Of a stretch of DNA of 64,000 nucleotides, positions 1-8,028 are shown piece by piece (position 1 is the stretch's first letter; each line of letters opens with the position of its first letter). The stretch lies in contig NZ_QZEX01000010.1 in the NCBI RefSeq assembly GCF_003646465.1, positions 1 to 64,000 of the forward strand. The letters are read 5' to 3'. This stretch comes from Chachezhania antarctica (GTDB taxonomy: Bacteria; Pseudomonadota; Alphaproteobacteria; Rhodobacterales; Rhodobacteraceae). Made by a program: the position numbers and the translations under genes. The notes beneath the pieces are model-generated. The model saw only the letters and a list, made by a program, of their open reading frames with translations, was not told where the DNA came from and did not search any database.

Positions 1-130
1 ACGACCCTGAAATGGGCTGCGCATCATCAGACCCGACGCAACAACCCGTCAACTGACGGCCTTCCAAGCCCTTCAGGCTGCGCCAACTGCTCCATAGTCG
101 AGAAAACAGTCAAAAATCGAGGTGCCCCTT

Positions 131-148
131 AGTTGGCCATGGCCAACT
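131..148. promoter_or_regulatory. 18-bp perfect palindrome upstream of parB
   Basis: AGTTGGCCATGGCCAACT reads identically on both strands and lies about 100 bases before the parB start. A palindrome of this kind is a typical site for a dimeric DNA-binding protein, so it could be a parB operator or a centromere-like site; that role is inferred. A second palindrome at 14384-14403 is built from the same GCCAAC/GTTGGC half-sites in the opposite arrangement. Confidence 0.45.
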
Positions 149-190
149 TTCTAACCCAGCTTAGAGGGAGAGAGTGGTTGTGAAGGGTTT

Positions 191-245
191 GACGGGAAGT
201 GAGATCGGGAGAGTGGCTTCCGACGCCCGTCGTGGAGAAAAACTG
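191..245 (+). promoter_or_regulatory. Nested-stem leader RNA of parB (copy 1 of the AGTGG family)
   Basis: An outer stem GACGGG (191-196) with CCCGTC (226-231) encloses an inner stem GGGAG (207-211) with CTTCC (217-221), closing the pentaloop AGTGG. The ribosome binding site GGAGA lies directly 3' of the outer stem and about 8 bases before the ATG at 246. The same layout with compensating base changes occurs at 8029-8082 and 9911-9959. This points to a structured RNA controlling translation; the regulator is unknown. Confidence 0.55.
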
Positions 246-2423
246 ATGGCGAAACCTGTCCAGAAAATCACCCTGTCCCCTTCACGGGATATCCCTTTCG
301 ACAAGCTGGTGCTCAGCCAGTCCAACGTGCGGCGCATCAAGGCTGGCGTATCCGTCGAGGAACTGGCCGAAGACATTGGCCGCCGCGGCCTCTTGCAGAG
401 CCTGAGCGTGCGGCACGTCTTGGCTGACGATGGGACCGAGACCGGCAAGTTCGAGATCCCGGCCGGTGGACGGCGGTTCCAAGCGTTGTCCCTGCTGGTG
501 AAGCAGAAGCGTTTGGCAAAGACGACACCCATTCCCTGCATCGTGCGGGATGCAGCGTCCGACATCCTCGCCGAGGACGATTCCTTGGCCGAGAACATGC
601 AGCGCGTCGCCCTGCACCCGCTCGACCAGTTCCGCGCGTTTGTGTCCCTCCGCGACAAGGGTCAGAGCGATGCAGAGATTGCTGCGGCCTTCTTCGTGAC
701 GCCACAGATCGTGAAGCAACGCCTGAAACTCGCCTCCGTCGCCCCTGCACTGCTTGAGGTCTATGCCGAGGATGGCATGACGCTGGAGCAGCTCATGGCC
801 TTCACCGTGAACCCCGATCATGCGCGTCAGGTTCAGGTCTGGGATGTGATCCATTCATCCTGGAACAAGGAGCCATTCCAGATCCGGCGCATGCTGACAG
901 AGACGTCGGTCCGGGCGTCTGACCGGCGCGCGGTCTTTGTGGGTGTTGAGGCCTACGAAGCAGCGGGCGGCACGATGCTGCATGACCTCTTTCAGGGCGA
1001 TGACGGTGGCTGGCTCGAGGACCCTGCCCTGCTCGATCGGCTGGTGACGGAAAAACTCCAGGCCGAGGCTGAGACGGTTGCGGTTGAGGGCTGGAAGTGG
1101 ATCGAGGTCGCGCTTGACCTGCCCTACGGCTACAGTCACGGGCTGCGGTCTCTGTCTGGTGATCCGGCACCGATGACGGATGACGAAGGTGCAGCTCATG
1201 CCAAGCTGCTCGCCGAGTACCGAGCGCTCGAGGAGGAATACGCGGATCAGGATGACATCCCCGACGAGATCGACACGCGGCTTGGCGTATTGGAAACGGA
1301 GATGGAAAAGATCGAGACCCGGCCGTTGATCTTCGACGCGGAGGAGATCGGGCGGGCAGGGGCGTTCGTCACGCTCGACCGCTACGGCGCGCTGGCCGTC
1401 TATCGCGGCTATGTGCGTCCAGAGGATGAGCCCGTTGACGAGACCGCGGTCCAGGATGGTACTGATCCTGCGGTGGCGGGGCGGGGGGATGATCGTAATC
1501 TCACCGATAGCCATGTCAGTGCCGCTCCTGGCGGAACCGTCATCATGTCGGGTGGTCAGCCGATCGGAGCTGACTTGCCGGAGGATGAGGACGACGGGGC
1601 GTTGAAGCCGCTGCCCGAGCGGCTGGTCATGGAGTTGACGGCCCACCGGACGCTGGCGCTGCGTGAAGCGATCGGGCGCTCGCCGGATGTCGCGCTGACA
1701 CTCCTGCTCCTGAAGCTGGTGACGGACACCTTCCGCACCTCATCTGCTTCGGGCAGCTGTCTCGAGGCATCCGTGCGTCAGGTCTATATGTCAGCGCAAG
1801 CGCCCGATCTGAAAGACAGCGTGGTGGCGAAGCTGGTCGACGAGCGTCATGCGGAATGGGAAGCCGATCTGCCGCTTGGCGATGATGCAGCGCTCTGGGA
1901 CTATCTGACGGTCCTCGATCAGGGCAGTCGGTTGGCCTTGCTGGCGCATTGCCTCAGCTTCGGCGTCAACGCGCTGCATGAGAAGGTGAACCCATACGGT
2001 GCAGGCATCTCCGCAGGCGGTCTGACCCGGCGGATGGCGCATTCCGATCTCGTGGCGCGTGCCACAGATCTCGACATGGTCGAGGCGGGCTGGGAGCCGA
2101 CGGTCGACACCTATCTCAACCGCGTGCCCAAGGCCCGCATCCTCGAGGCCGTGCGCGAAGCGAAAGGGGAGGGGACTGCCCAGCTCCTCGATCACCTGAA
2201 GAAAAGCGAGATGGCCAGTGAAGCCGAGCGCTTGCTGAAGGGCAGCGGCTGGTTGCCCGAGGTCCTGCGCCGGAACGATCTCGTGGCGCTGGACGGTGAG
2301 GACCGTGCCGAAGGCCAGGGGGCGGATGCCGAAGTGGCTGACAGCGTCAGTGAAGCTGACCTTCCTGCATTCCTGACGGATGACCTGCCTGCTCAAGGCG
2401 CATCGATGCTGGCCGCGGAATAA
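246..2423 (+). CDS. Large ParB-family plasmid partition protein
   Basis: This 725-residue protein has the ParB/Spo0J N-terminal nuclease-fold domain: GGRRFQAL (residues 74-81) corresponds to the GERR box, and ENMQR (116-120) to the ENxQR box. A helix-turn-helix follows (about 140-162, SDAEIAAAF...TPQIVKQRL). The family is known for centromere (parS) binding and CTP-dependent sliding in plasmid segregation. The roughly 500-residue C-terminal extension is acidic and of unknown role; canonical ParB is nearer 300 residues. I chose ATG 246 because it has GGAG at the right distance; GTG 174 would read through the structured leader. No parA is adjacent inside the window. The only ParA-like ATPase is the VirC1-like one near 31 kb, so a partner may lie left of the window. 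Confidence 0.85.
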   Translation: MAKPVQKITLSPSRDIPFDKLVLSQSNVRRIKAGVSVEELAEDIGRRGLLQSLSVRHVLADDGTETGKFEIPAGGRRFQALSLLVKQKRLAKTTPIPCIVRDAASDILAEDDSLAENMQRVALHPLDQFRAFVSLRDKGQSDAEIAAAFFVTPQIVKQRLKLASVAPALLEVYAEDGMTLEQLMAFTVNPDHARQVQVWDVIHSSWNKEPFQIRRMLTETSVRASDRRAVFVGVEAYEAAGGTMLHDLFQGDDGGWLEDPALLDRLVTEKLQAEAETVAVEGWKWIEVALDLPYGYSHGLRSLSGDPAPMTDDEGAAHAKLLAEYRALEEEYADQDDIPDEIDTRLGVLETEMEKIETRPLIFDAEEIGRAGAFVTLDRYGALAVYRGYVRPEDEPVDETAVQDGTDPAVAGRGDDRNLTDSHVSAAPGGTVIMSGGQPIGADLPEDEDDGALKPLPERLVMELTAHRTLALREAIGRSPDVALTLLLLKLVTDTFRTSSASGSCLEASVRQVYMSAQAPDLKDSVVAKLVDERHAEWEADLPLGDDAALWDYLTVLDQGSRLALLAHCLSFGVNALHEKVNPYGAGISAGGLTRRMAHSDLVARATDLDMVEAGWEPTVDTYLNRVPKARILEAVREAKGEGTAQLLDHLKKSEMASEAERLLKGSGWLPEVLRRNDLVALDGEDRAEGQGADAEVADSVSEADLPAFLTDDLPAQGASMLAAE

Positions 2424-2489
2424 CGTGATCCAGTGGGGGGCGGAGATTCCGCCTCCAATCACCCTATAACGTAACAATATCAATAAGAT

Positions 2490-2509
2490 GAATGCGATTA
2501 CTCGCATTC
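2490..2509. promoter_or_regulatory. Inverted repeat in the promoter region of the 2523 gene
   Basis: GAATGCGA-TTAC-TCGCATTC is a perfect 8-base inverted repeat 13 bases before the next ATG, in a locally AT-rich stretch. It could be an operator or a hairpin over the ribosome binding site. The upstream GGCGGA-GAT-TCCGCC hairpin (2439-2453) follows the parB stop and may help end that transcript, although no T-run follows. Confidence 0.4.
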
Positions 2510-2522
2510 AGAATGAGGAATC

Positions 2523-2996
2523 ATGTCTGCAACAACCATCATCGACACCGCCCCCCTCGGGGCGCTCATTCGCTACACTGACGGCAGCCCCAAGCCACCG
2601 GCACGCTTCACCAAGAAGCTGGCGGCCTGGGAGCGCTCGAACGGCGTCGGCCGCCTTGTGAAAAAGGAACCACCCCGGCTTTACGCGACCTGGACGGCAC
2701 CCGCGTCGTTCACGCTGCATGAGGGCAACTTCTCCTCGGACGGGGTGATCCTCGTGACCATCATGCGCAGCCATTCTGCTGACAGCACCCTCGTCTTCGA
2801 GGTGGCCGAGGAACCGAAGCCCGGGCAGGTCCGCGTGCTTCTCGACTTCGGCGGCAACACGGAGCTGCTGCATTTGGCGGAATCTGTCACTGCGGCCGAG
2901 CTTTGGATCGCCAAGGAAGGATACCGCAATGCGCGACTTGAAATCGTTGGCGATGAAGATGGCGAAAGGGCAGGGGGCGCGGACCTGGCCGCCTGA
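2523..2996 (+). CDS. Conserved plasmid protein of unknown function
   Basis: A 157-residue soluble protein with no signal peptide and no motif I recognise. The N-terminal half is basic (segments such as RFTKKLAAWERSNG) and the C-terminal half is mixed beta-strand with an acidic, Gly/Ala-rich tail. ATG 2523 follows GAGGAA. It sits downstream of parB with its own AT-rich promoter region containing an inverted repeat. Its company (parB, ssb, DUF932) suggests a role in plasmid housekeeping, but no function can be assigned from sequence. Confidence 0.65.
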   Translation: MSATTIIDTAPLGALIRYTDGSPKPPARFTKKLAAWERSNGVGRLVKKEPPRLYATWTAPASFTLHEGNFSSDGVILVTIMRSHSADSTLVFEVAEEPKPGQVRVLLDFGGNTELLHLAESVTAAELWIAKEGYRNARLEIVGDEDGERAGGADLAA

Positions 2997-3010
2997 GCCC
3001 ACTGAAACCG

Positions 3011-3035
3011 AGGGGCCCGCCCAAGCGCGGGCCTC
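3011..3035 (+). terminator. Hairpin after the 2523 gene
   Basis: AGGGGCCCGC (3011-3020) pairs with GCGGGCCTCT (3026-3035) over ten positions with one G-U wobble, just after the stop codon at 2996. The usual T-run is absent, so this is a terminator-like stem rather than a textbook intrinsic terminator. The stretch from 3036 to 3379 holds no convincing gene. It contains the short perfect hairpin ACGGGC-GA-GCCCGT (3249-3262) and the leader described next. Confidence 0.35.
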
Positions 3036-3324
3036 TCAACCATCACAACCTCGTCCTTTGAGTTCGCGGGGCGCCAAAGGAACCATCCCCAAGGAAGGAC
3101 GTCTTCAACCAAGAGTTTGGCCGGGAGGCTGGCGGCAAAAGCATCAGCGGGACAACCGGCTCCAGTCGTCAGGGCACCATCCCCCGCTCGCCATTCCCTT
3201 CCTTGGCCCAAATTCTGTCTTCGAGATCAACCCGCGAGGGGTCGGACTACGGGCGAGCCCGTGCCGCCGGGCGGATTCGGACGAGCCGAACGCACCCGGT
3301 GATGTCAGCCAGTATTCGGGCCTT

Positions 3325-3371
3325 CGAGGTCCTGTCGCGCGGGGGATGGTCCCCCGCCTCCAAGACAGGAG
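3325..3371 (+). promoter_or_regulatory. Nested-stem leader RNA (CCTGTC/GACAGG type)
   Basis: An outer CCTGTC...GACAGG stem encloses a perfect inner stem GCGGGGGA-TGG-TCCCCCGC, followed after a few bases by the start of the small gene at 3380. The leader of ssb near 5900-5933 has the same outer pair (CTTGTC...GACAGG) around GGGAC-G-GTCCC. The two look like sequence variants of one RNA element, related in design to the AGTGG leaders elsewhere in the window. A role in translational control is inferred. Confidence 0.5.
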
Positions 3372-3379
3372 CCAAACAG

Positions 3380-3544
3380 ATGTCCCGCAAAGATGCACAC
3401 GCCTTCGCCGCCTCCCTCGCCGCCACGCTCATGGTCTCGATCGTCGTCTTCCAGGCAGGGGATGGAACCTTCGGCGCCGTCCCCGCCGATGAAATCGACG
3501 GCGACGAGGTCGTGATCGTCTCGGAGTACGATCCCTTCGGGTGA
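3380..3544 (+). CDS. Small single-span membrane protein
   Basis: A 54-residue protein: a short basic N-terminus (MSRKDAHAF), one hydrophobic segment (about residues 8-25) that could be a transmembrane helix or uncleaved signal, and an acidic C-terminal tail rich in Asp and Glu. ATG 3380 follows a structured leader and the purine-rich stretch GACAGGAGCC. Function unknown. It would have been missed by length cut-offs, but the dedicated leader RNA and an immediate downstream hairpin argue that it is real. Confidence 0.5.
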   Translation: MSRKDAHAFAASLAATLMVSIVVFQAGDGTFGAVPADEIDGDEVVIVSEYDPFG

Positions 3545-3600
3545 GGCTTTGGCCTCACTTCCCGAGGGCCCGGGCACCGCGCAGGTGCGCCTCCGGGCCT
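3541..3600 (+). terminator. Tandem GC-rich hairpins after the small membrane protein
   Basis: GTGAGGC-TTTG-GCCTCAC (3541-3558) overlaps the stop codon of the preceding gene. It is followed by a longer imperfect stem running from AGGGCCCGGG to CTCCGGGCCT (3565-3600). There is no clear T-run, so termination is plausible but not certain. The following stretch to 3815 shows no other feature. Confidence 0.4.
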
Positions 3601-3815
3601 ATCGGCGACCAAGTGATCGGCGATGCCGATCTGAGGAACGCCGGTCTGCGGCCCTGAGCAGATCGTGGTGCGCAGGGTTGGCCGGGCAGCGGACATGCGC
3701 AGTTGCGTCGAAGCCCTCAAGGACTATCAGCAGGCCTTGCCAAAGCCGACCTTTGCAACACTCGTTCAATCTGACACCGTACGTGAACATCGACAGCAGT
3801 GTTAAAGGACTTGCT

Positions 3816-5228
3816 TTGAAGGAAATTTCCGAACTCCGCTTCAATGCAATCGCTGGCTATGCCCGGCACCCGAGGGCAGTTTTGACTGGTGAGGAACTGG
3901 CTTACTACGAGGCAGAGGATGGGAGCATTCTCGGCCTGCTCATCAGGGACCGAACAGACGGTGACTTCGCGGGAATGGCCTTTGGCCGGGACGCGAAATT
4001 GCGGTTCCGGTGGACTTCCATGACCAATTTCCTCGAGAGCCCGGAACTGGCGCACGACGCATTGGCGGAACTGATGACCAATTTGCTCGATGAGCCGGAC
4101 GAATTTCATCACCAAGGTGATGAAAGGGGGGAGCCGGTCAATTTCTTCACTCTTATGCACCCACTGGATGTCTTGCACCCGGACTTCCAGCAGGTCGCAT
4201 CCGAAATTGGGTTCTTTCCTGCCCGGGGCATAATCGAACCAATGATGCGGTGGCACGAGGATCTAGATGGAAACTTCGTGGAGCAGTTCCAGTCCACCGC
4301 TTTCGACCAGCGGATTTGGGAACTTTACCTTTTCGCGACGCTAATCGAACTTGGGTTTTCCCTGGATGTGACGCATGCTGTGCCCGACTTCATCGGCACA
4401 AGCTTGTTTGGGCCCATCGCCGTCGAAGCGGTGACGGTTGGACCGACTCGGCGAGGCGCTGAAATTGTTCCGCCACCGCCCGTTGAGACCCAGGAACAGA
4501 TGGAAGCGTATCTGTGGGACTATATGCCGATAAAGTTCGGCAGCCCATTGTTCAGCAAGCTAAGGAAAAAATACTGGGAAAAGGAGCAGATCGCTGGTGT
4601 GCCGCTGGTGTTTGCAATCGCGGACTTCTCATCGCCCGGCTCCATGATCCACACCCGATCCGCACTCGAGCGGTATCTCTACGGGTACTCCTTTGACGCC
4701 GCACGCGACGAGCAAGGAAGAGCCGTAGCTCAGCCCATAAAGATCATTGAGCACCGTTGGGGGGACAAGGTGATACCCTCCGGCTTCTTTGACATTCCGG
4801 ACTCAGAACATGTCAGCGCCGTTATCTCCACAACCGCTGGTACGATCTCAAAATTCAATCGAATGGGGATTCTGGCCGGGTTCGACGCGGGCAATGTTTT
4901 GATGACGCGTACTGGCACTGTCGTCGACCCCGATCCCGTAGCGAGGGACCCGCTGCTCTTTAAGGCGATCGTGAACGCCAAAGGATACCATGAGAGCTGG
5001 GTGGAAGGACTCAACGTCTATCATAACCCGCGCGCCATCATTCCGCTTGAGGAACACCTCGTACCTGGTGCCGCGCATCACCATTGCGACGCGGAGGGCA
5101 ACTGGACAACAACCGCCCCCCGCTTCCATCCTCTGGCATCAAGTACTGAAATCCTAGGCGGCGTGAATGTCGCTAAAGCGCTCGCGAATTTCGAAGGTTC
5201 GGCGATACGGTTCTGGAAAAAACCTTAG
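3816..5228 (+). CDS. PD-(D/E)XK-like nuclease-fold protein of unknown role
   Basis: About 470 residues. The central segment reads as a restriction-endonuclease-like core: a Glu in a helix (IWELYLFATLIELG), then PDF at the end of a strand and IAVEAVTV, i.e. the E...PD...(E)x(A/V) arrangement of PD-(D/E)XK enzymes near residues 165-215. The C-terminal half has aromatic-rich motifs I do not recognise. No ATG lies near the 5' end. TTG 3816 is chosen because AAAGGA ends 6 bases before it; GTG 3783 is the alternative. The gene stands alone between the leader-controlled small gene and a truncated H-NS-like gene facing it. A defence or plasmid-exclusion nuclease is possible; this is inference from the fold pattern only. 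Confidence 0.6.
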   Translation: MKEISELRFNAIAGYARHPRAVLTGEELAYYEAEDGSILGLLIRDRTDGDFAGMAFGRDAKLRFRWTSMTNFLESPELAHDALAELMTNLLDEPDEFHHQGDERGEPVNFFTLMHPLDVLHPDFQQVASEIGFFPARGIIEPMMRWHEDLDGNFVEQFQSTAFDQRIWELYLFATLIELGFSLDVTHAVPDFIGTSLFGPIAVEAVTVGPTRRGAEIVPPPPVETQEQMEAYLWDYMPIKFGSPLFSKLRKKYWEKEQIAGVPLVFAIADFSSPGSMIHTRSALERYLYGYSFDAARDEQGRAVAQPIKIIEHRWGDKVIPSGFFDIPDSEHVSAVISTTAGTISKFNRMGILAGFDAGNVLMTRTGTVVDPDPVARDPLLFKAIVNAKGYHESWVEGLNVYHNPRAIIPLEEHLVPGAAHHHCDAEGNWTTTAPRFHPLASSTEILGGVNVAKALANFEGSAIRFWKKP

Positions 5229-5237
5229 TGGTGGGCC

Positions 5238-5525
5238 CTATCTTGACGGTGCGTTCGCCATACTACTTCCTTGGCGACCCCGGCTGCACCAGGCGAGCGA
5301 CAGGTTAGGGTGCCGGTATTTCGGCTGCGCAGGCGCACGGGCGGTTTTCGTCTCGGTGCCGACAAGTTCGGCCAGGGAGTAACCCAGATCCTGGGCGAGA
5401 GCTTCCACCTTGGAGCGGGCTTCCGCCTTCTGTCGATCCTCATAGGTGGAGATCGCCTTGGCGACGTCCTTCCGCATTTTCTTCAGCTCGCCGAGCGACA
5501 GTGCCTCGAGATCGTAATCAGCCAT
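5238..5525 (-). pseudogene. H-NS/HvrA-like nucleoid protein, C-terminally truncated
   Basis: The N-terminal half is a typical alphaproteobacterial HvrA/H-NS oligomerisation coil (LGELKKMRKDVAKAISTYEDR, residues 11-31) followed by LAQDLGYSLAEL. The C-terminal DNA-binding motif begins normally (PKYRHP...) and reaches SRGRQ, the AT-hook-like core. It then changes to an unrelated 11-residue tail instead of the expected Pro-Lys/Arg-Trp-led end of about 20 residues. The coding sequence stops 10 bases from the end of the convergent nuclease gene, so the loss may mark a recombination joint. It may be non-functional or act as a dominant oligomerisation partner. The start is ATG at 5525. Confidence 0.7.
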
Positions 5526-5898
5526 TGGTGCGCTCCGTGTCCTGAATGATCCGGTATCGATAGCCTGTCGCGGCAGGGTGCCGCAACTCCCGGAAGGCGG
5601 GGAGGCAGGTGACGAGCATAATCTTGGCCGCTAGTGGGGTGCTGGGCTTGGGTTCAGGCAGTCCCGATTGGCAGGATGACAGGGTCTGGCATGGGCTCCC
5701 CGCGCATCTCTGTCTTCTGGGCCATCCCTTCGACTGACAATCCCCTAATCCCGTTCGCTTGCCTGCGCGCAACCCCGCGTCAGCCCGGGCCGTGTTGGCC
5801 GCCTATGGCGTCCTACCCGCTCCACCCCGGTCCTTTGGGGGTTTCCGGTGTCCATGCTGTCCACCGTGCACGCATCACCCGACGGGCTTTTTCCGGGT
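5526..5898. other. Gene-poor stretch between the H-NS remnant and the ssb leader
   Basis: About 370 bases with no convincing coding sequence on either strand; open frames here lack ribosome binding sites and recognisable composition. It contains GC-rich hairpins and C-rich runs. It presumably holds the divergent promoters for the H-NS-like gene and for ssb. Confidence 0.4.
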
Positions 5899-5935
5899 CT
5901 TGTCGAAGGGACGGTCCCGAAGACAGGAAACACAG
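5899..5935 (+). promoter_or_regulatory. Nested-stem leader RNA of ssb
   Basis: TCTTGTC pairs with GACAGGA (one wobble) around the inner stem GGGAC-G-GTCCC. The element ends shortly before the ACAGGAG ribosome binding site of ssb. It has the same plan as the leader at 3325-3371, with different bases in the paired positions, which supports a conserved RNA fold. Confidence 0.5.
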
Positions 5936-5944
5936 GAGCTAATC

Positions 5945-6349
5945 ATGCAAAACATCGTCATCCTCGCCGGCAACATCGGTCAAAAACCCGAAACCCGCAC
6001 CACCCAGGGCGGCACCAACATCACCAACTTCAGCCTTGCCACCTCACGCCCCCGCCTCTCGGAAGGTCGCGTCCTGCGCGACGAGAACGGCTACCGGATC
6101 ATGGACACGGAATGGCACCGCATCACCTGCTTCAACGGTCTCGGCAAGACGGTCGCCGAGCACTGCGAAAAGGGCATGAAGGTCCTCGTCCATGGCCGCA
6201 TCCACTACAGCAAGTGGATCGACAGCATGGGCAACGACCGCTACGGCTGCGAGATCATCGCCGAGAAGGTCGACTTTCTGAGCCGCCCAAAGTCGGCCGA
6301 GAACGAAAACCCCGAGCTGGTCGATCGCGACGATGAGATCCCGTTCTAA
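5945..6349 (+). CDS. ssb: Single-stranded DNA-binding protein
   Basis: A 134-residue OB-fold protein. It has the usual N-terminal strand pattern (NIVILAGNIGQKPETR...), the central TEWHRITCFNGLGKTVAEHCEKGMKVLVHGR segment in pieces typical of bacterial SSB, and the acidic tip DDEIPF that recruits partner proteins. It is shorter than chromosomal SSB because the linker is reduced to about 15 residues, as is common for plasmid copies. ATG 5945 follows ACAGGAG; longer in-frame extensions upstream run through the leader RNA. A strong terminator follows. The plasmid copy likely coats single-stranded DNA during entry and replication. Confidence 0.95.
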   Translation: MQNIVILAGNIGQKPETRTTQGGTNITNFSLATSRPRLSEGRVLRDENGYRIMDTEWHRITCFNGLGKTVAEHCEKGMKVLVHGRIHYSKWIDSMGNDRYGCEIIAEKVDFLSRPKSAENENPELVDRDDEIPF

Positions 6350-6370
6350 GAACGGGGTCTCCCCCTCGGG

Positions 6371-6398
6371 CCCGGCGGGACAACCCGCCGGGTCTGTT
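6371..6398 (+). terminator. Intrinsic terminator after ssb
   Basis: CCCGGCGGG-ACAA-CCCGCCGGG forms a perfect 9-base stem with a tetraloop, followed by TCTGTT. It lies 20 bases after the ssb stop and before the end of the convergent gene at 6404. Confidence 0.75.
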
Positions 6399-6403
6399 AA
6401 ACT

Positions 6404-7000
6404 TCAGTCTTGCGTCTTCATCGCCGCCAGCTTCTTGTCGATCCTACCGATGTGGTGGTCCCAGTCATCTGCCCAGCCCTCGGCTTTCGCTTGCTCGCAG
6501 AGCGCCCTCGCCAAGGTCCAGTTGCCGCGCTTCTCTTCGATGATGCGAAGCTGCCGGTAGCCCGCGTGGGCAGGGATGAAGCCCCAGTTCTTGTCCTCGC
6601 GGAAGAACCGGGCGACATTAGCCCCGAGCCCGATCTGGCGCTCGAAACTCTTCACTGCCTCGTCCAAGGCGAACGGATCGTGATCGCGCCACCGGTAATA
6701 GAACCCACCCCTGACCGCAAAGTAGAAGTGCAGGTTAAGAACCGGGACGTTCTCGTTCACCAGCGTGTCCGCCCGATCTAGCAGCTTGTACCCCAGATGG
6801 CGCAGGTGCTCCTTCTTCAGGTATTCAGCCAGTGCGCCGAGGCTGTTCGGATTGGTCGACCGCGCAAGGCTTTCCGCCGTGCCTCCGCCGAGTGGCGCGA
6901 AGACCCCTTCGATGGTCGCGTGTTCCTCCGGCGTGAACGCTTCCGTCCACCAGTCACCGGTCGGTTGCGATTCGGCCTTTCGACGGAAAAATGGCAGCAT
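6404..7000 (-). CDS. Conserved protein of unknown function, helical-repeat-like
   Basis: 198 residues from ATG 7000, which is preceded by AAAGGGATACAGG; the longer in-frame start would overlap the divergent gene. The second half is largely alpha-helical with alternating aromatic and charged positions (FALDEAVKSFERQIGL, GNWTLARALCEQAKAEG), reminiscent of TPR-type repeats, but no family is certain. It is divergent from the HEPN-like gene at 7040, leaving a 39-base shared promoter region. Confidence 0.6.
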   Translation of the reverse strand: MLPFFRRKAESQPTGDWWTEAFTPEEHATIEGVFAPLGGGTAESLARSTNPNSLGALAEYLKKEHLRHLGYKLLDRADTLVNENVPVLNLHFYFAVRGGFYYRWRDHDPFALDEAVKSFERQIGLGANVARFFREDKNWGFIPAHAGYRQLRIIEEKRGNWTLARALCEQAKAEGWADDWDHHIGRIDKKLAAMKTQD

Positions 7001-7039
7001 CCTGTATCCCTTTCCCGCCACCGTGGGTAGCATCGCACT

Positions 7040-7945
7040 ATGCAAATACCTGACGACATCACACCCATCCTGCGCGAGATCGACCAGTCGCTCAAGGAAA
7101 AGGCAATACCGCCGCACTCACGCCCCATAATGGCGGTGCTCGAGTTCGGAAATAGGTTCCGCATCAGTCTTCCGATTGCGAAGCTCCCGCCCGGTGCACC
7201 GGCAGAACTGGTCGCGACCAGCGTATACACCGACCGCATTCACCGCTGGTACGAAGAGGTCTATGGCGACCTGATCAAGACCGATTTCTCTGAGAAGGCC
7301 AAGGTCGCGGTCCTCGCGGATGGGGACATCTGGGAGATGCGGATTCCACTGATCTACGGGACAGTGGTCATCGAGGCCAAACGCGATCTGCCCAGCCACA
7401 CCTGGAACAGAGTTGGGACACAGGTTCTCAACGTCAACGCATGCGTCTCGCTGACGGGCATCACTGAGGCCCGCCTGAAGCACTTTTCCGACGACGACCT
7501 GAACGAGGTCTACGGGCTGTTCGTGGTCGGGCTAGATGTTCGTGATGCATTCAAGCGGTTCCGCAAGTCCGACCCGATGTTCGCCGCCGCCGAACAGGAT
7601 TGGTTCGCAGCAGTCGCGCATATGACCAACCAATCCCCGAACTGGGGGCAAGCCCGGTGGTCCTCGCTACAGATGACCGAGAAGTTCATGAAGGGCTTGA
7701 TTGCCATCATCGGGGATTACGAGGTTCCATGGGGGCACAAGCTGAAAGAGCCGCATGCCGTCCTTGCCAAATCAATCCGAGGCCTCGACCTTCGCCACCT
7801 AATTGCAGACATCCAGTGTGACGCTTCGGTTCGGTACAACGACCCGAAGATGCCTTCCACACGCCAGCAGGCCTACGCTGCCCACAAGGCCAGCCTGCTC
7901 GTCGTGCGGGTCTTGGGCGACGTCCAGTACAGCCAAAACCGATGA
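7040..7945 (+). CDS. HEPN-like protein (C-terminal), possible ribonuclease or defence factor
   Basis: 301 residues. The C-terminal third (about 200-245) has the HEPN-type helical pattern: an aromatic/Gln-rich helix ending RWSSLQMTEKFMKGLI, then a Gly and Pro-containing turn, then GHKLKEPHAVL. The N-terminal part is a mixed alpha/beta domain I do not recognise. HEPN proteins are often RNA-cleaving toxins or defence effectors, usually with an Rx4-6H pair. An Arg and several His residues are present here, but the exact spacing is not canonical, so activity cannot be claimed. It is divergent from the helical gene at 6404-7000, and the two may form a pair. Confidence 0.55.
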   Translation: MQIPDDITPILREIDQSLKEKAIPPHSRPIMAVLEFGNRFRISLPIAKLPPGAPAELVATSVYTDRIHRWYEEVYGDLIKTDFSEKAKVAVLADGDIWEMRIPLIYGTVVIEAKRDLPSHTWNRVGTQVLNVNACVSLTGITEARLKHFSDDDLNEVYGLFVVGLDVRDAFKRFRKSDPMFAAAEQDWFAAVAHMTNQSPNWGQARWSSLQMTEKFMKGLIAIIGDYEVPWGHKLKEPHAVLAKSIRGLDLRHLIADIQCDASVRYNDPKMPSTRQQAYAAHKASLLVVRVLGDVQYSQNR

Positions 7946-8028
7946 CTACCCGCAAGCCTCGCACACTGCCGCTTTGCTCTAATTCGCCATTGTGAACCCA
8001 AGAGCGAGAGGAGGGCCGGTTTCCCGGT

